Shown here in pieces: positions 44,621 to 53,266 of a DNA stretch of 64,000 nt. Below the pieces are notes generated by a model that ran no database searches, was not told the DNA's origin, and worked only from the letters and a program-made list of their open reading frames with translations. Made by a program: the position numbers and the translations under genes. The DNA comes from Propionimicrobium sp963511305 (GTDB lineage Bacteria; Actinomycetota; Actinomycetes; Propionibacteriales; Propionibacteriaceae): contig CAUPIJ010000007.1 in the NCBI GenBank assembly GCA_963511305.1, forward strand, positions 1 to 64,000, given 5' to 3'. Every line of letters starts with the position of its first letter. Position 1 is the first letter of the stretch.

Positions 44621-45522
44621 TTACTGAATTTTTGCGCCCTCAGTGTCGATCCCTGGGGTTAGCATCCGCCAGCCGTCCGCGCTCGCAGCTCTCGCGGCCT
44701 CTTCGTCGACCTCGCCGAGCACCAGGACGGTTGGGCCGGCGCCTGAGATCACGGCTGGGTGGCCGTTTGCCCGAAGCATGTCGATCAGCTCGCTGCTCTT
44801 GGCCAGCACGCCGCGGCGATAGGGCTGGTGCAGTCGATCCTCGGTGCCGGCCATCAGCAGATCGCGGCGGCCGTTCAGCGCCAGCATCAACACGGCTGCC
44901 CGACAGGTGTTGAAGACCGCGTCCTCGCGGGGCACCGAGCTGGGCAACACCGCGCGGGCCTCCTCGGTGGCAAGCCGCATGCCCGTTGGCGGCGCGAAGA
45001 GCGTCACCGGCTGACTCTCATCCAGCGGCATCGGGGCCGACTGCGGCTTGCCCCTGTCGTCCATCCAGGCGACGGTGGCCCCGCCGAAAACGGCAGGTGC
45101 GACGTTGTCCGGGTGCCCTTCAAAGCGGTGGCTATCGAGAAGATCGCCTGATCGTCCAGGCAGTCCTCGTCCTCAGCGAAACCGCGTGCCAGCATAAGTC
45201 CGGCGACGATGGCCGCCGCCGACGAACCGAGCCCGCCGCCCTGCGGGATGCGATTGGTGCAGTGTAGTTCGAAGCCGCTCTGGTGCAGGCCGGCGGCTTC
45301 CAGCCCGACGCGAAGCGTGCGCACGATGAGGTTGCCGTCGTCGCTGGGCACGCCGGCACCCGCGCCCTCGTCCTTCGCGTAAACCCGGGTGTGGCCGGAA
45401 ATCGGCCTGGCGCTGACCTCGTCGTAGTAGCGGAAAGCCATGCCGAACGAGTCGAAGCCCGGACCCATGTTCGCGGTGGTCGCCGGCACGCGTACCGTGA
45501 CCGTGGTGTCTTTGACCTGCAT
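44621..45522 (-). pseudogene. thrB: Homoserine kinase, frameshifted
   Basis: GHMP kinase that phosphorylates homoserine in threonine synthesis. The N-terminal part from ATG 45522 (RVPATTANMGPGFDSFG; ATP motif PQGGGLGSSAAA) runs to FSIATALKG, then leaves frame. The C-terminal part continues in the next frame with GHPDNVAPAVFGGATVAW and runs to 44621 (ISGAGPTVLVLG). One missing G near 45120-45123 (TTTGAAGGG where TTTGGAAGGG fits) explains it. Restored length would be 300 residues, normal for the family. AGGTGAG precedes the start. Either a recent inactivation or a sequencing error; neither thrC nor hom is next to it. Confidence 0.85.
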
Positions 45523-45633
45523 GAGACTCACCTTACAGGCCGTGCGGGCGATCAAGCATGCCAGGGGTGGAGTGCTGGTTTAGACATTTCCTGTTGGCTA
45601 AGGGCTTTGGCGGGGGTTTAGGCTAGGTGGCAT

Positions 45634-48600
45634 ATGTCTGATGCCCGCACAGAGTTCCCGCCCGATCTGCCGATTTCGTCGCACGCCGACGAGATCGTGC
45701 GACTGATCGAGGAAAACCCGGTTGTTGTCGTCGCTGGCGAGACCGGCTCGGGCAAGACCACCCAGCTGCCGAAGATGTGCCTGCTGGCAGGCCGAAAGCA
45801 GATCGGCCACACCCAGCCGAGGCGAATTGCCGCCAGGAGCGTGGCCGAGCGTATCGCGGAGGAGACCGGCACTCGCCTTGGGGAGCTGGTTGGTTATCAG
45901 GTTAGGTTTACCCGTCAAGCGAGCGAGGAAACCCAGATTAAGTTGATGACCGATGGCATTCTGCTCAACGAGATCACCCGCGATCGTGACCTGCGCAGAT
46001 ACGACACGATCATCATCGACGAGGCGCACGAGCGCAGCCTGAACATCGACTTCCTGCTCGGCTACCTGAAACAGCTGCTCACCCGCCGCAAGAACCTGAA
46101 GGTGATCATCACCTCGGCGACCATCGACACGGCCAGGTTCGCCGAACACTTCGACGACGCGCCCGTGGTCGAGGTTTCGGGGCGCGGCTACCCGGTGGAG
46201 ATCCGCTACCGCCCTCTGGTTAGGGAGGACGCCGAGCTCGAGCAGTCTGAGGGCATCGTCGAGGCCGTCCGCGAGCTGATCGGGGTGGGGCCCGGGGACA
46301 TCCTGGTTTTCTGTTCGGGCGAGCGCGAGATTAAGGACGCTGCCGAGGCCATCGACGACGCGATCAGGGCCAAGCGCTTCGCGCCCTTGGAGGTGCTGCC
46401 GCTGCACTCCAGGCTCTCGGCGGCCGAGCAGCACAAGATATTTCAGCGCCACCGCGGCCGCAGGGTCGTGCTGTCCACAAATATCGCAGAGACCTCGCTG
46501 ACAGTGCCCGGCATCAAGTACGTGGTGGACGCCGGCACCGCCAGGATCTCGCGTTACTCGTCGCGAACCAAGGTGCAGCGGCTGCCGATCGAGCCGATCA
46601 GCCAGGCCTCGGCAAACCAGCGGTCGGGCCGCTGCGGCCGTGTCGCGCCGGGTGTGGCCATCAGGCTATATAGCGAGGAGGATTTTAAATCTCGCGACGA
46701 GTTCACCGAGCCGGAAATCCTGCGCACCAACCTCGCCTCGGTGATCCTGCAGATGGCCAAGGCCAGGCTCGGCGACATCGAGAACTTTCCGTTCGTGGAG
46801 GCCCCGGACTCCTCCCAGATCAGCGACGGCATCAGGTTGCTCGACGAGCTCGGCGCATTGGCGAAGAATCGTCCAGGTACTTCGGATAATAGAAAGCAGA
46901 CCCCGCTCACCCGCATCGGTCACGCCCTAGCCGAGCTACCGATCGACCCTAAGCTCGGCCGCATGCTTATCGAGGCCAACCGGCGCGACTGCCTGCGTGA
47001 GACCCTGATCGTGGTCTCGTTCCTGGGCATCCAGGACGTCCGTGAGCGTCCCGCCGAGCAGCGCGATCTGGCCGATCAGCTGCATGCCAGGTTCTTTTCC
47101 GACGCCGCCCTCGAACAGTCGCTGGACGAAAAACCGAAGTCAACAACGGAAAGCCACGAACTGCGGGCAGCGAACTCGCAGCCGCTGCGCTTCACCGTAC
47201 ACACCTCCAAAACCGAGCGCGCCCGGGCGATGAACGCCAAGAAGGCCGTCAAAAAGGGGGTTAGCGTCCAAAGCGACGGCGGCGGCGACATCGTCGCTGT
47301 CCTGCGGCTCTGGGGATATCTGAAAGACAAGCGCCGGGAGCTCTCCGGAAACCAGTTCAAGAAGCTGTGCCGAGCAGAGTTCCTGAACTACATTCGCATT
47401 CGCGAGTGGCAGGATCTGCATACCCAGCTGCGCCAGATCTGCAAATCGCTGAAGATGCGCAGGAACGACAAGCCGGCGCACTGGGACAAGGTGATCGTCA
47501 GCGCGCTGGCCGGCCTGCTCTCCAACATCGGCTCGCAGTTGCCCAGGGCGCCTAAACCGCAGGGCAGGCGCGCTCGGCGTCCGCTGGCGGAGTTCCAGGG
47601 CGCCAGGGGAGCGCGCTTTTCGATTCAGCCCGGTTCCGCACTGGCAAAGAATCCGCCGCAGCTGGTGGTCGCGGTCGAGCTCGTCGAAACCTCCAGGCTA
47701 TGGGCCCGAACCGTCGCCGAGATCGAGCCCGAGTGGGTGGAGCAGATCGGCGGGCATCTGCTGAAGCGCAACTACGGTGAGCCGCACTTCGCGGCCAGTC
47801 GGGGCAACGTCGTCGCCAGCGAGAAGGCCACCCTGCTTGGCGTGCCGATCTATTCTGACCGGCTGGTCAACTATGGCCGCATCGACCCGGTCGAGGCCAG
47901 AAAAATCTTCATCCAGACGGGCATGGTTGAGGGCGAGTGGCGCCCCGACGATCGGCACGCCAACCACGATTTTCTGCGGCACAATCGGGTGGTGCTGGAA
48001 GAGGCCGACGAGGTTGTCGAGAAGACCAGGGGTCAGGGCATCGTCATCGACGACCGGCAGATCTTCGACTTCTACGATTCCAGGCTGCCAAGCGAGGTCA
48101 ATTCGCAGGCCACTTTTGATAAGTGGTGGCGGAACTATCCGGACAAGAGCTTCCTGGAATTCGATATCGAGCTGTTCGCCGACGTCGAGGACATTCAGGC
48201 CGCCCGTGAACAGTTCCCTGATCACTGGCAATTCGGCCAGTTGAGCCTGCCGGTCAGCTATCAGTTCGCCCCTGGCGCCGGGCGCGACGGCGTTAGCGTC
48301 TCCATTCCGCTTGCCCAGTTGAACCAGCTGAGCCCGGAGCCTTTCTCCTGGCAGGTGCCGGGGCTGCGGCTGGAGCTGGCCACCGAGCTGATCAGGCACC
48401 TGCCGAAGCAGACCCGCACTCAGCTGGTGCCCGCGCCCGACACCGCACGCGAGGCTCTGGCCTGGCTTGAAGAAAACGGTTCTAACCAGGGAAAACGCTT
48501 CTGTGATGAGCTGGGCAGGGCCATATACGAGTTAAAGCGGGTGGCCATCGACCCGTCCGAGTGGACCCCCGACGAGGTGCCCAGCCACCTCCAGGTCGGA

Positions 48601-49548
48601 TTCGAGGTCAGGCAGCAAGGCAAAGCGAGGTTCAGTGAGGATCTTGACGAGCTCAGCCGCGACCTGGCTCAGCAGGTGGCAAAGACGATCACCAGGGCGG
48701 CGCCGAAATCGCAGAAGGCCAGACAGTGGGTCTTTGGGGACATTGCCCAAACCAAGCAGATCAAGCGTGGCGGATTAACGGCACTCGGCTATCCGGCTCT
48801 GCGCGACTTCGAGGACGCCGTCGGCGAGGTGCTCGAGGAGAGCCCAGCAAGACAGCGAGCCACCCACGCCAGGGGAGTCCGTCGGCTGCTCAAGCTGACC
48901 AATCCCGACCCAACCAGGTGGGCGGTCTCTAGGATGCGAAACAATCAGAAGATTGCCATGAGCTCCAGCCCGTACACCTCCATTGCAGAGCTACTGGACG
49001 ATGCCTGGCTTAAGGCGGCGGGGCAGTGTGCGCAGAATCACGGCGGCCTGCTGGTTTGGCGCGAGCAAGAATTTACCGAGCTGGCGCTCGCCGTCCGTCA
49101 GGAGCAAGCCGATCAGCTGGTTCGGGTGGTCGATGTCGCGGCGAAGGTCTGCGAGCTCGCCTCCCAAGTGCTCGTCGAGGCAGCAAACAGCGAGATCGGC
49201 GACGAGATCGTCCGTCAGCTAGAGGATCTCTACTTCCCAGGTTTCATCTCCTTCATCCGTGACCCCTGGTATCGGCAGCTGCCTAAATACCTGGAGGCGA
49301 TGCTGGGCAGAATGCACGCTTACGCCTCTAACCCAGGCCGTGACGCGAGCAACGCCGATGTTATTTATCAGCTGCTCGATGAATACGACGCACTCTGCGA
49401 GCGCCTGCCCCAGGGCCCGATCCCGGACGAGGTGGACGATATCGCCTTCATGATCGAGGAGCTGCGGGTGCAGTTCTTTGCCCAGCAGTTGGGCACGGCG
49501 ATGCCGGTTTCAGCGAAGCGGATTAGAAAAGCGATGGCAGAGATCTAG
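45634..49548 (+). CDS. hrpA: ATP-dependent RNA helicase HrpA
   Basis: DEAH-box RNA helicase of 1304 residues, the usual full length of HrpA with its long C-terminal DUF3418 region. Walker A GETGSGKTT (35-43), DEAH in IIIDEAHERS (about 127-136), SAT motif ITSATID, and motif VI QRSGRCGR are intact. A Lys/Arg-rich OB-fold region follows. In E. coli HrpA helps rescue stalled, collided ribosomes. AGGTGG lies just before the ATG. Confidence 0.95.
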   Translation: MSDARTEFPPDLPISSHADEIVRLIEENPVVVVAGETGSGKTTQLPKMCLLAGRKQIGHTQPRRIAARSVAERIAEETGTRLGELVGYQVRFTRQASEETQIKLMTDGILLNEITRDRDLRRYDTIIIDEAHERSLNIDFLLGYLKQLLTRRKNLKVIITSATIDTARFAEHFDDAPVVEVSGRGYPVEIRYRPLVREDAELEQSEGIVEAVRELIGVGPGDILVFCSGEREIKDAAEAIDDAIRAKRFAPLEVLPLHSRLSAAEQHKIFQRHRGRRVVLSTNIAETSLTVPGIKYVVDAGTARISRYSSRTKVQRLPIEPISQASANQRSGRCGRVAPGVAIRLYSEEDFKSRDEFTEPEILRTNLASVILQMAKARLGDIENFPFVEAPDSSQISDGIRLLDELGALAKNRPGTSDNRKQTPLTRIGHALAELPIDPKLGRMLIEANRRDCLRETLIVVSFLGIQDVRERPAEQRDLADQLHARFFSDAALEQSLDEKPKSTTESHELRAANSQPLRFTVHTSKTERARAMNAKKAVKKGVSVQSDGGGDIVAVLRLWGYLKDKRRELSGNQFKKLCRAEFLNYIRIREWQDLHTQLRQICKSLKMRRNDKPAHWDKVIVSALAGLLSNIGSQLPRAPKPQGRRARRPLAEFQGARGARFSIQPGSALAKNPPQLVVAVELVETSRLWARTVAEIEPEWVEQIGGHLLKRNYGEPHFAASRGNVVASEKATLLGVPIYSDRLVNYGRIDPVEARKIFIQTGMVEGEWRPDDRHANHDFLRHNRVVLEEADEVVEKTRGQGIVIDDRQIFDFYDSRLPSEVNSQATFDKWWRNYPDKSFLEFDIELFADVEDIQAAREQFPDHWQFGQLSLPVSYQFAPGAGRDGVSVSIPLAQLNQLSPEPFSWQVPGLRLELATELIRHLPKQTRTQLVPAPDTAREALAWLEENGSNQGKRFCDELGRAIYELKRVAIDPSEWTPDEVPSHLQVGFEVRQQGKARFSEDLDELSRDLAQQVAKTITRAAPKSQKARQWVFGDIAQTKQIKRGGLTALGYPALRDFEDAVGEVLEESPARQRATHARGVRRLLKLTNPDPTRWAVSRMRNNQKIAMSSSPYTSIAELLDDAWLKAAGQCAQNHGGLLVWREQEFTELALAVRQEQADQLVRVVDVAAKVCELASQVLVEAANSEIGDEIVRQLEDLYFPGFISFIRDPWYRQLPKYLEAMLGRMHAYASNPGRDASNADVIYQLLDEYDALCERLPQGPIPDEVDDIAFMIEELRVQFFAQQLGTAMPVSAKRIRKAMAEI

Positions 49549-49564
49549 CATGGCAGAAAAATGT

Positions 49565-49593
49565 TTGTTATTTAGACGCTTAATTTTGATACA
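49565..49593 (+). promoter_or_regulatory. Possible promoter of the ABC-2 operon
   Basis: TTGTTA and GATACA separated by 17 bp, upstream of the ATPase, in AT-rich DNA after hrpA. A 42-codon frame (ATG 49550 to 49678) overlaps the ATPase start as ATGA, but I cannot support it as a gene. Confidence 0.3.
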
Positions 49594-49674
49594 AGGCTTA
49601 GGACGCTTCAAGGCTCTTCTAGCAGAGGGGCTTCGTATCCAAGACTTTCCACTATTAGTGCTTAAGGAGAAAGC

Positions 49675-50628
49675 ATGACAACGGCCACGTCAGAACCACT
49701 TATACGGGTTTGTGGAGCGTCCAAACGCTATGGGCAGGTGACTGCCTTGGCTGGGGTTGACCTTGAGGTTTTTCCTGGTGAGGTGGTTGGACTTCTTGGG
49801 GCTAATGGTGCTGGTAAGACAACGCTTATCGAATCGATAATGGGCGCGCGACGCCTTGACGAAGGCAATATTTCGGTGTGCGGGTTTTCGCCGGTCGCGC
49901 AGCGGGAGGAATGTGCCAGGCGGATGAGTCTGCAGCCGCAGGGATCTTCCCTGTTTAAGCATCTGTCGGTGACGGAGAGCCTGGAATTGTGGGCGTCGTT
50001 TTATCCGCGTCCGCGCCAGGTGGATGAGATTATTTCTCTGGTTGATCTGGAAACGAAGCGTAAGTCGCGGGTTAAGACTTTGTCGGGTGGCCAGCAGCAA
50101 CGGTTGCGGTTGGCTTTGGCGCTTATTGGGGACACGGAGATAGTCGCATTTGACGAACCGACGGTCGGGCTTGACCCTTTGGCGCGCGAACAGGTGTGGG
50201 ATGTGATCAGGCAGCGCGCCGGTAGGGGCGCGGTGGTCATGGCCACTCAGATGATGGACGAAGCAGAAGCTTTGTGCGACAGAATCGTGATTATTGACGC
50301 TGGGCGAGTCGTGGCTGAAGGCGGCGTCAGCGATTTACTGGAGCGTTACGCAGGTCAGGGCAGCATCTCGTTCAAGACGACCAGCCGGGTTGATGCTGCC
50401 ACTTTGAAAAATCTTCCAGGAGTGATCTGGGCCTCTACCAGGCGCGTGGGTGCATCGACGAGTGTCAGACTGGTGGTCTCAGACATGATGCGCGCCCGTG
50501 CTGGGATGCGCGCATCTAGCTCTATCAGCGCGCAGCGGATCAAGACTGCCGGCCCATCACTTTCCGACGTGTTCTTGCGCTTGGTCGGTAAGGAACTCGA
50601 TGAGCAGACACGTGAGGAGGATTCATGA
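49675..50628 (+). CDS. ABC-2 type exporter ATPase with altered switch residue
   Basis: DrrA/NatA-like ATPase of 317 residues. Walker A GANGAGKTT (42-50), signature LSGGQQQR (about 136-143), and Walker B IVAFDEP are present. The H-loop reads VMATQMMDEAEALCD: relatives have His where this has Gln192. The C-terminal ~100 residues are a DrrA-type extension. AAGGAGAAAGC precedes the ATG. It pairs with the permease whose ATG overlaps its stop. Substrate unknown; DrrAB relatives export drugs, lipids or peptides. Confidence 0.88.
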   Translation: MTTATSEPLIRVCGASKRYGQVTALAGVDLEVFPGEVVGLLGANGAGKTTLIESIMGARRLDEGNISVCGFSPVAQREECARRMSLQPQGSSLFKHLSVTESLELWASFYPRPRQVDEIISLVDLETKRKSRVKTLSGGQQQRLRLALALIGDTEIVAFDEPTVGLDPLAREQVWDVIRQRAGRGAVVMATQMMDEAEALCDRIVIIDAGRVVAEGGVSDLLERYAGQGSISFKTTSRVDAATLKNLPGVIWASTRRVGASTSVRLVVSDMMRARAGMRASSSISAQRIKTAGPSLSDVFLRLVGKELDEQTREEDS

Positions 50629-51371
50629 GACAGATTCGGGCTCTTAGCGTGGCGAGTTTTAGGGAGTTGCTGCGTGATCCGATGACCACTGGGTTGGGCA
50701 TGGTCTTTCCTATGTCGTTTATCGCGATGTTTCTGTTGCTGCCGGATCTGCCCCAGCCTGAGGGCAGGATCAGCGCGTTGGCGTTCGGTTTGCCTGCGAT
50801 ACTGATTTTTGCCTCGCTTTCACTAGGGCTGACGGGCACTGCCGCTCCTATTGCTCAACTACGTAAGGACGGCGTGTTGCGAAGTCTTGGGATGACTCCG
50901 GTGACGCGCTCGCAGTATCTGTGGGCTCAGATGCCCGCACGAATCGTGGTGATCGGCGTGGAGTTCTGCTTGATCTGGCTCATTGCGGTCGTCTCTAGAT
51001 CGCTGAATCTGACGGATTCGGCGATGCTGGTGTGGGCGATGGTGCTCTGTGTGGCGTCGACGCTGCCGCTGGGGCTGCTGATCGGGTCTAGATCCGACAA
51101 CCCGGGGCTGGTCGGGGCACTAGCCGGAATATTGCCTGTCGGTATGATGTTTCTGTGTGGGCTGTTTCTGCCGTATCGAATGATGCCCGCAGCCGTGGAA
51201 TACGCGGGTCTGGCGTTTCCCTACACCTACGTTGGTGACATGCTGCGGCATAGCCTAGTTGGAACTCAATTGCAGTATTCCGTGTTTCAGGGGTCGGCGG
51301 TGTGCATCGTGTGGACGGTGACAACGGGTTTGTTGGCCTGGCGATGTTTCAGATGGGATAGCCAAGAATGA
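50625..51371 (+). CDS. ABC-2 type exporter permease
   Basis: Six-helix membrane subunit of 248 residues in the ABC-2 family. Helices are visible from about residue 20 (GLGMVFPMSFIAMFLLL) to near 240. AQLRKDGVLRSLGMTPVTRSQYLWAQ is the usual loop after helix 2. ATGA overlap at both ends ties it to the ATPase and to the next small gene. Confidence 0.88.
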   Translation: MRQIRALSVASFRELLRDPMTTGLGMVFPMSFIAMFLLLPDLPQPEGRISALAFGLPAILIFASLSLGLTGTAAPIAQLRKDGVLRSLGMTPVTRSQYLWAQMPARIVVIGVEFCLIWLIAVVSRSLNLTDSAMLVWAMVLCVASTLPLGLLIGSRSDNPGLVGALAGILPVGMMFLCGLFLPYRMMPAAVEYAGLAFPYTYVGDMLRHSLVGTQLQYSVFQGSAVCIVWTVTTGLLAWRCFRWDSQE

Positions 51372-51637
51372 GTGCTACGAAAACGAGATTCAGTGATCAA
51401 ACAGCCACGAATCTGAATAATCTGGTGGGGCGTACAGGTGTTGTGGGAGGTACGGTTAAACTACCGGTTTCCGATGGGGATGGGCGAATATCCATTTACG
51501 CAGCTAGCACAGGTAATCTCGCGGCCGTACTAGACGGGGTTCGCGCTTCCACACGTGGCGCTAGTACATGGGGGACTATTGATGGCGCAGGAGGAGCCTT
51601 CGACCCCAAAGAAGCCCGCCTTCTCAGCATCGCTTAA
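51368..51637 (+). CDS. Small hypothetical protein in the ABC-2 operon
   Basis: Not recognised. 89 residues with no membrane segment or signal peptide; rich in Gly, Thr, Ser and Ala, with GVVGGTVKLPVSDGDGR and GASTWGTIDGAGGAFDP. Its ATG overlaps the permease stop as ATGA, which supports translation. Two-component genes often follow such exporters, but this is not one. It could be a substrate peptide, an accessory protein or a decayed gene; there is no direct evidence for any of these. Confidence 0.45.
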   Translation: MSATKTRFSDQTATNLNNLVGRTGVVGGTVKLPVSDGDGRISIYAASTGNLAAVLDGVRASTRGASTWGTIDGAGGAFDPKEARLLSIA

Positions 51638-51741
51638 GGCTTAGAGCGCTACGCTTCTTGTGTATACGATGAAAACAGTTCATTTGGGCAACAGCCCGGG
51701 AGCTGGGGGCGGAGGCTGTTGACCTCAATCAATTCCCATCC

Positions 51742-51960
51742 ATGTCGGAAACTGAGACTAAGCACACACCTGTTTGGGTTAAGCCGAATTTTGATGCGCC
51801 GATGAGGTGGGTTAGATCCGTTTGCATGATGACGGGGGAAATCCGTTGGATACCTGCAATAGCCGTTTACCTACATCTACCGTTCGCGAGTATGGGAGAA
51901 AGGTTTACTGTACCGATTTCTACAGGTTGTGCATTACATGCTGATCCTTATCACCCTTAA
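51742..51960 (+). CDS. Doubtful small reading frame after the ABC-2 operon
   Basis: 72 codons from ATG 51742 with no Shine-Dalgarno. The product has three aromatic-rich patches and two Cys, and resembles nothing I know. Between it and the previous gene is a 17-codon frame at 51669-51722 ending GAGGGGC. Either may be chance. Confidence 0.2.
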   Translation: MSETETKHTPVWVKPNFDAPMRWVRSVCMMTGEIRWIPAIAVYLHLPFASMGERFTVPISTGCALHADPYHP

Positions 51961-52218
51961 CTAAAAAGCTAAGGCAATCCACATCCACATGCTTCTTGGC
52001 CTGACACAGAGTGCTCTCATCCATTCCAGGCATAATATGACGTATCTTCACCGATCTGCTTCAAGCGGGCTACCTACTGAAAAACTCGATCACCGCGAGA
52101 TCTAAGGGGTTCATCCACTAAATTAGATAACAGACCATTATCGACTATTTAGGCCGACTGGATAGACGCAGAACGACACGCTTCCGCAGCAGAAAACCAG
52201 CGTTTGGTCGTATCTAGG
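51961..52218. other. Gene-free stretch next to the tRNA
   Basis: About 260 bp with stops in all frames and no clear promoter or repeat. Lying between an accessory block and a tRNA 3' end, it looks like a decayed integration junction, but I see no att duplication and no integrase remnant I can name. Confidence 0.4.
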
Positions 52219-52292
52219 TGGGACCTGCGGGGCTCGAACCCGCGACAAAGGGATTATGAGTCCCCTGCTCTAACCTGCTGAGCTAAGGTCCC
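52219..52292 (-). tRNA. tRNA with CAT anticodon (elongator Met or Ile2)
   Basis: Minus-strand cloverleaf of 74 nt: acceptor GGGACCT/AGGTCCC, D-arm TAGCTCAG...GAGC, anticodon loop CTCATAA and T-arm GGGTTCGAGCC. CAT decodes AUG as elongator Met, or AUA if the C is lysidine-modified (Ile2). The arm sequence CTTAGCTCAG...GGTTAGAGCAG resembles E. coli ileX, but I cannot decide. It is not an initiator, since the anticodon stem lacks the GGG/CCC pairs. CCA is not encoded. Confidence 0.88.
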
Positions 52293-52338
52293 GAACGGCT
52301 TAGCCGAAAGCCCATTGTACATTATCACTGGAAGATAG

Positions 52339-53142
52339 TTAAAGCCTGCTGCGCTCAGAGCTGGGCGCAGCAGCACTGCCGCCGGAAGATCCGTCTTGCG
52401 GTTGCTGCTCGCTGGTCTCGCCGGCGGAGGGGCTGACGGATTGCTCGCCGGCTGAGCTATCGGCGTCTGACGGATCTTGAGCCTGCTCGCTCTGCGTGGG
52501 GACGGGAGGCGGTGGCTGCTCTGGCGGGGTGTTCTGAAACAGCAAGACGGCGATCAACAGTCCAAGCCCGGTGATAACCAGGGTCAGCAGCCAGCCCGCA
52601 AAAATCGGCAATACGCCCGCCCTGTCGTGGCGGCCTGGCCAGGGCAATGGCCAAGACTTCCAGCTTCCCCTTCCAGCATCCCTTACCCAGTGCAGCCGAT
52701 AGTCCGGGCCCTCGTCCGGCTGCTCACCGCTTGCCATTTCGATAGTTTCGAGCAGCCTGTTCGCCTCGGCCAGTGCATTCGGGCTGCCGTCGTAGGCGAG
52801 CGCGACCCAGGCCTCGGTCTCGCCAATCTCAGCCTGCTGGGTAAATTTGTAACCGAGTCTGCCGCTGTCCTGACCCTTGCCGCCCCTGGCGACGACGGTG
52901 TCGGCGTGCATCTTGTTGACCTCGCCTGCCAGGCGGTCGCGGACCGCCGCGTCGTTTCCCGCCCCGGAGTTGAGCGAGAGAAGCATAACCTCCGAGCACA
53001 GATCGTTGTGGGCGAAGTAGACGACGGCACCCCTGCTGGCCGTCAGCCTGGCGTCCAGCCAGAACCCGCCGATGCTCGGCGGGTCGATATCTAGCAGCGG
53101 ATAAGCGTTTGCCCCGCTGGACTGGCTTGGTGGTGGCATCAA
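52339..53142 (-). CDS. Hypothetical membrane protein with Ser/Pro-rich tail
   Basis: Not recognised. 267 residues: a soluble N-terminal domain of about 165 residues, one membrane helix (about 182-204, WLLTLVITGLGLLIAVLLF) and a low-complexity Pro/Gln/Ser/Gly tail of about 60 residues. It is divergent from the moxR operon, sharing a 124-bp promoter region, so a link to it is possible. Start at ATG 53142; the second Met is an alternative. Confidence 0.65.
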   Translation of the reverse strand: MMPPPSQSSGANAYPLLDIDPPSIGGFWLDARLTASRGAVVYFAHNDLCSEVMLLSLNSGAGNDAAVRDRLAGEVNKMHADTVVARGGKGQDSGRLGYKFTQQAEIGETEAWVALAYDGSPNALAEANRLLETIEMASGEQPDEGPDYRLHWVRDAGRGSWKSWPLPWPGRHDRAGVLPIFAGWLLTLVITGLGLLIAVLLFQNTPPEQPPPPVPTQSEQAQDPSDADSSAGEQSVSPSAGETSEQQPQDGSSGGSAAAPSSERSRL

Positions 53143-53266
53143 AAATAATCTTATATTGCAGATAAACCACTAGCTAAATGGTTCGAACTATCACAGCTTT
53201 GGTGGGTACTCTTGAAAAGTAAGTTGCGGCGCAAGATGCGTTGCAGGGCAACATGCTAGGAGATCC

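Noticed and set aside
51669..51722. 17-codon frame ending GAGGGGC as a peptide precursor
   Set aside because: Very short, no ribosome-binding site, no modification enzyme nearby; mentioned only as context.
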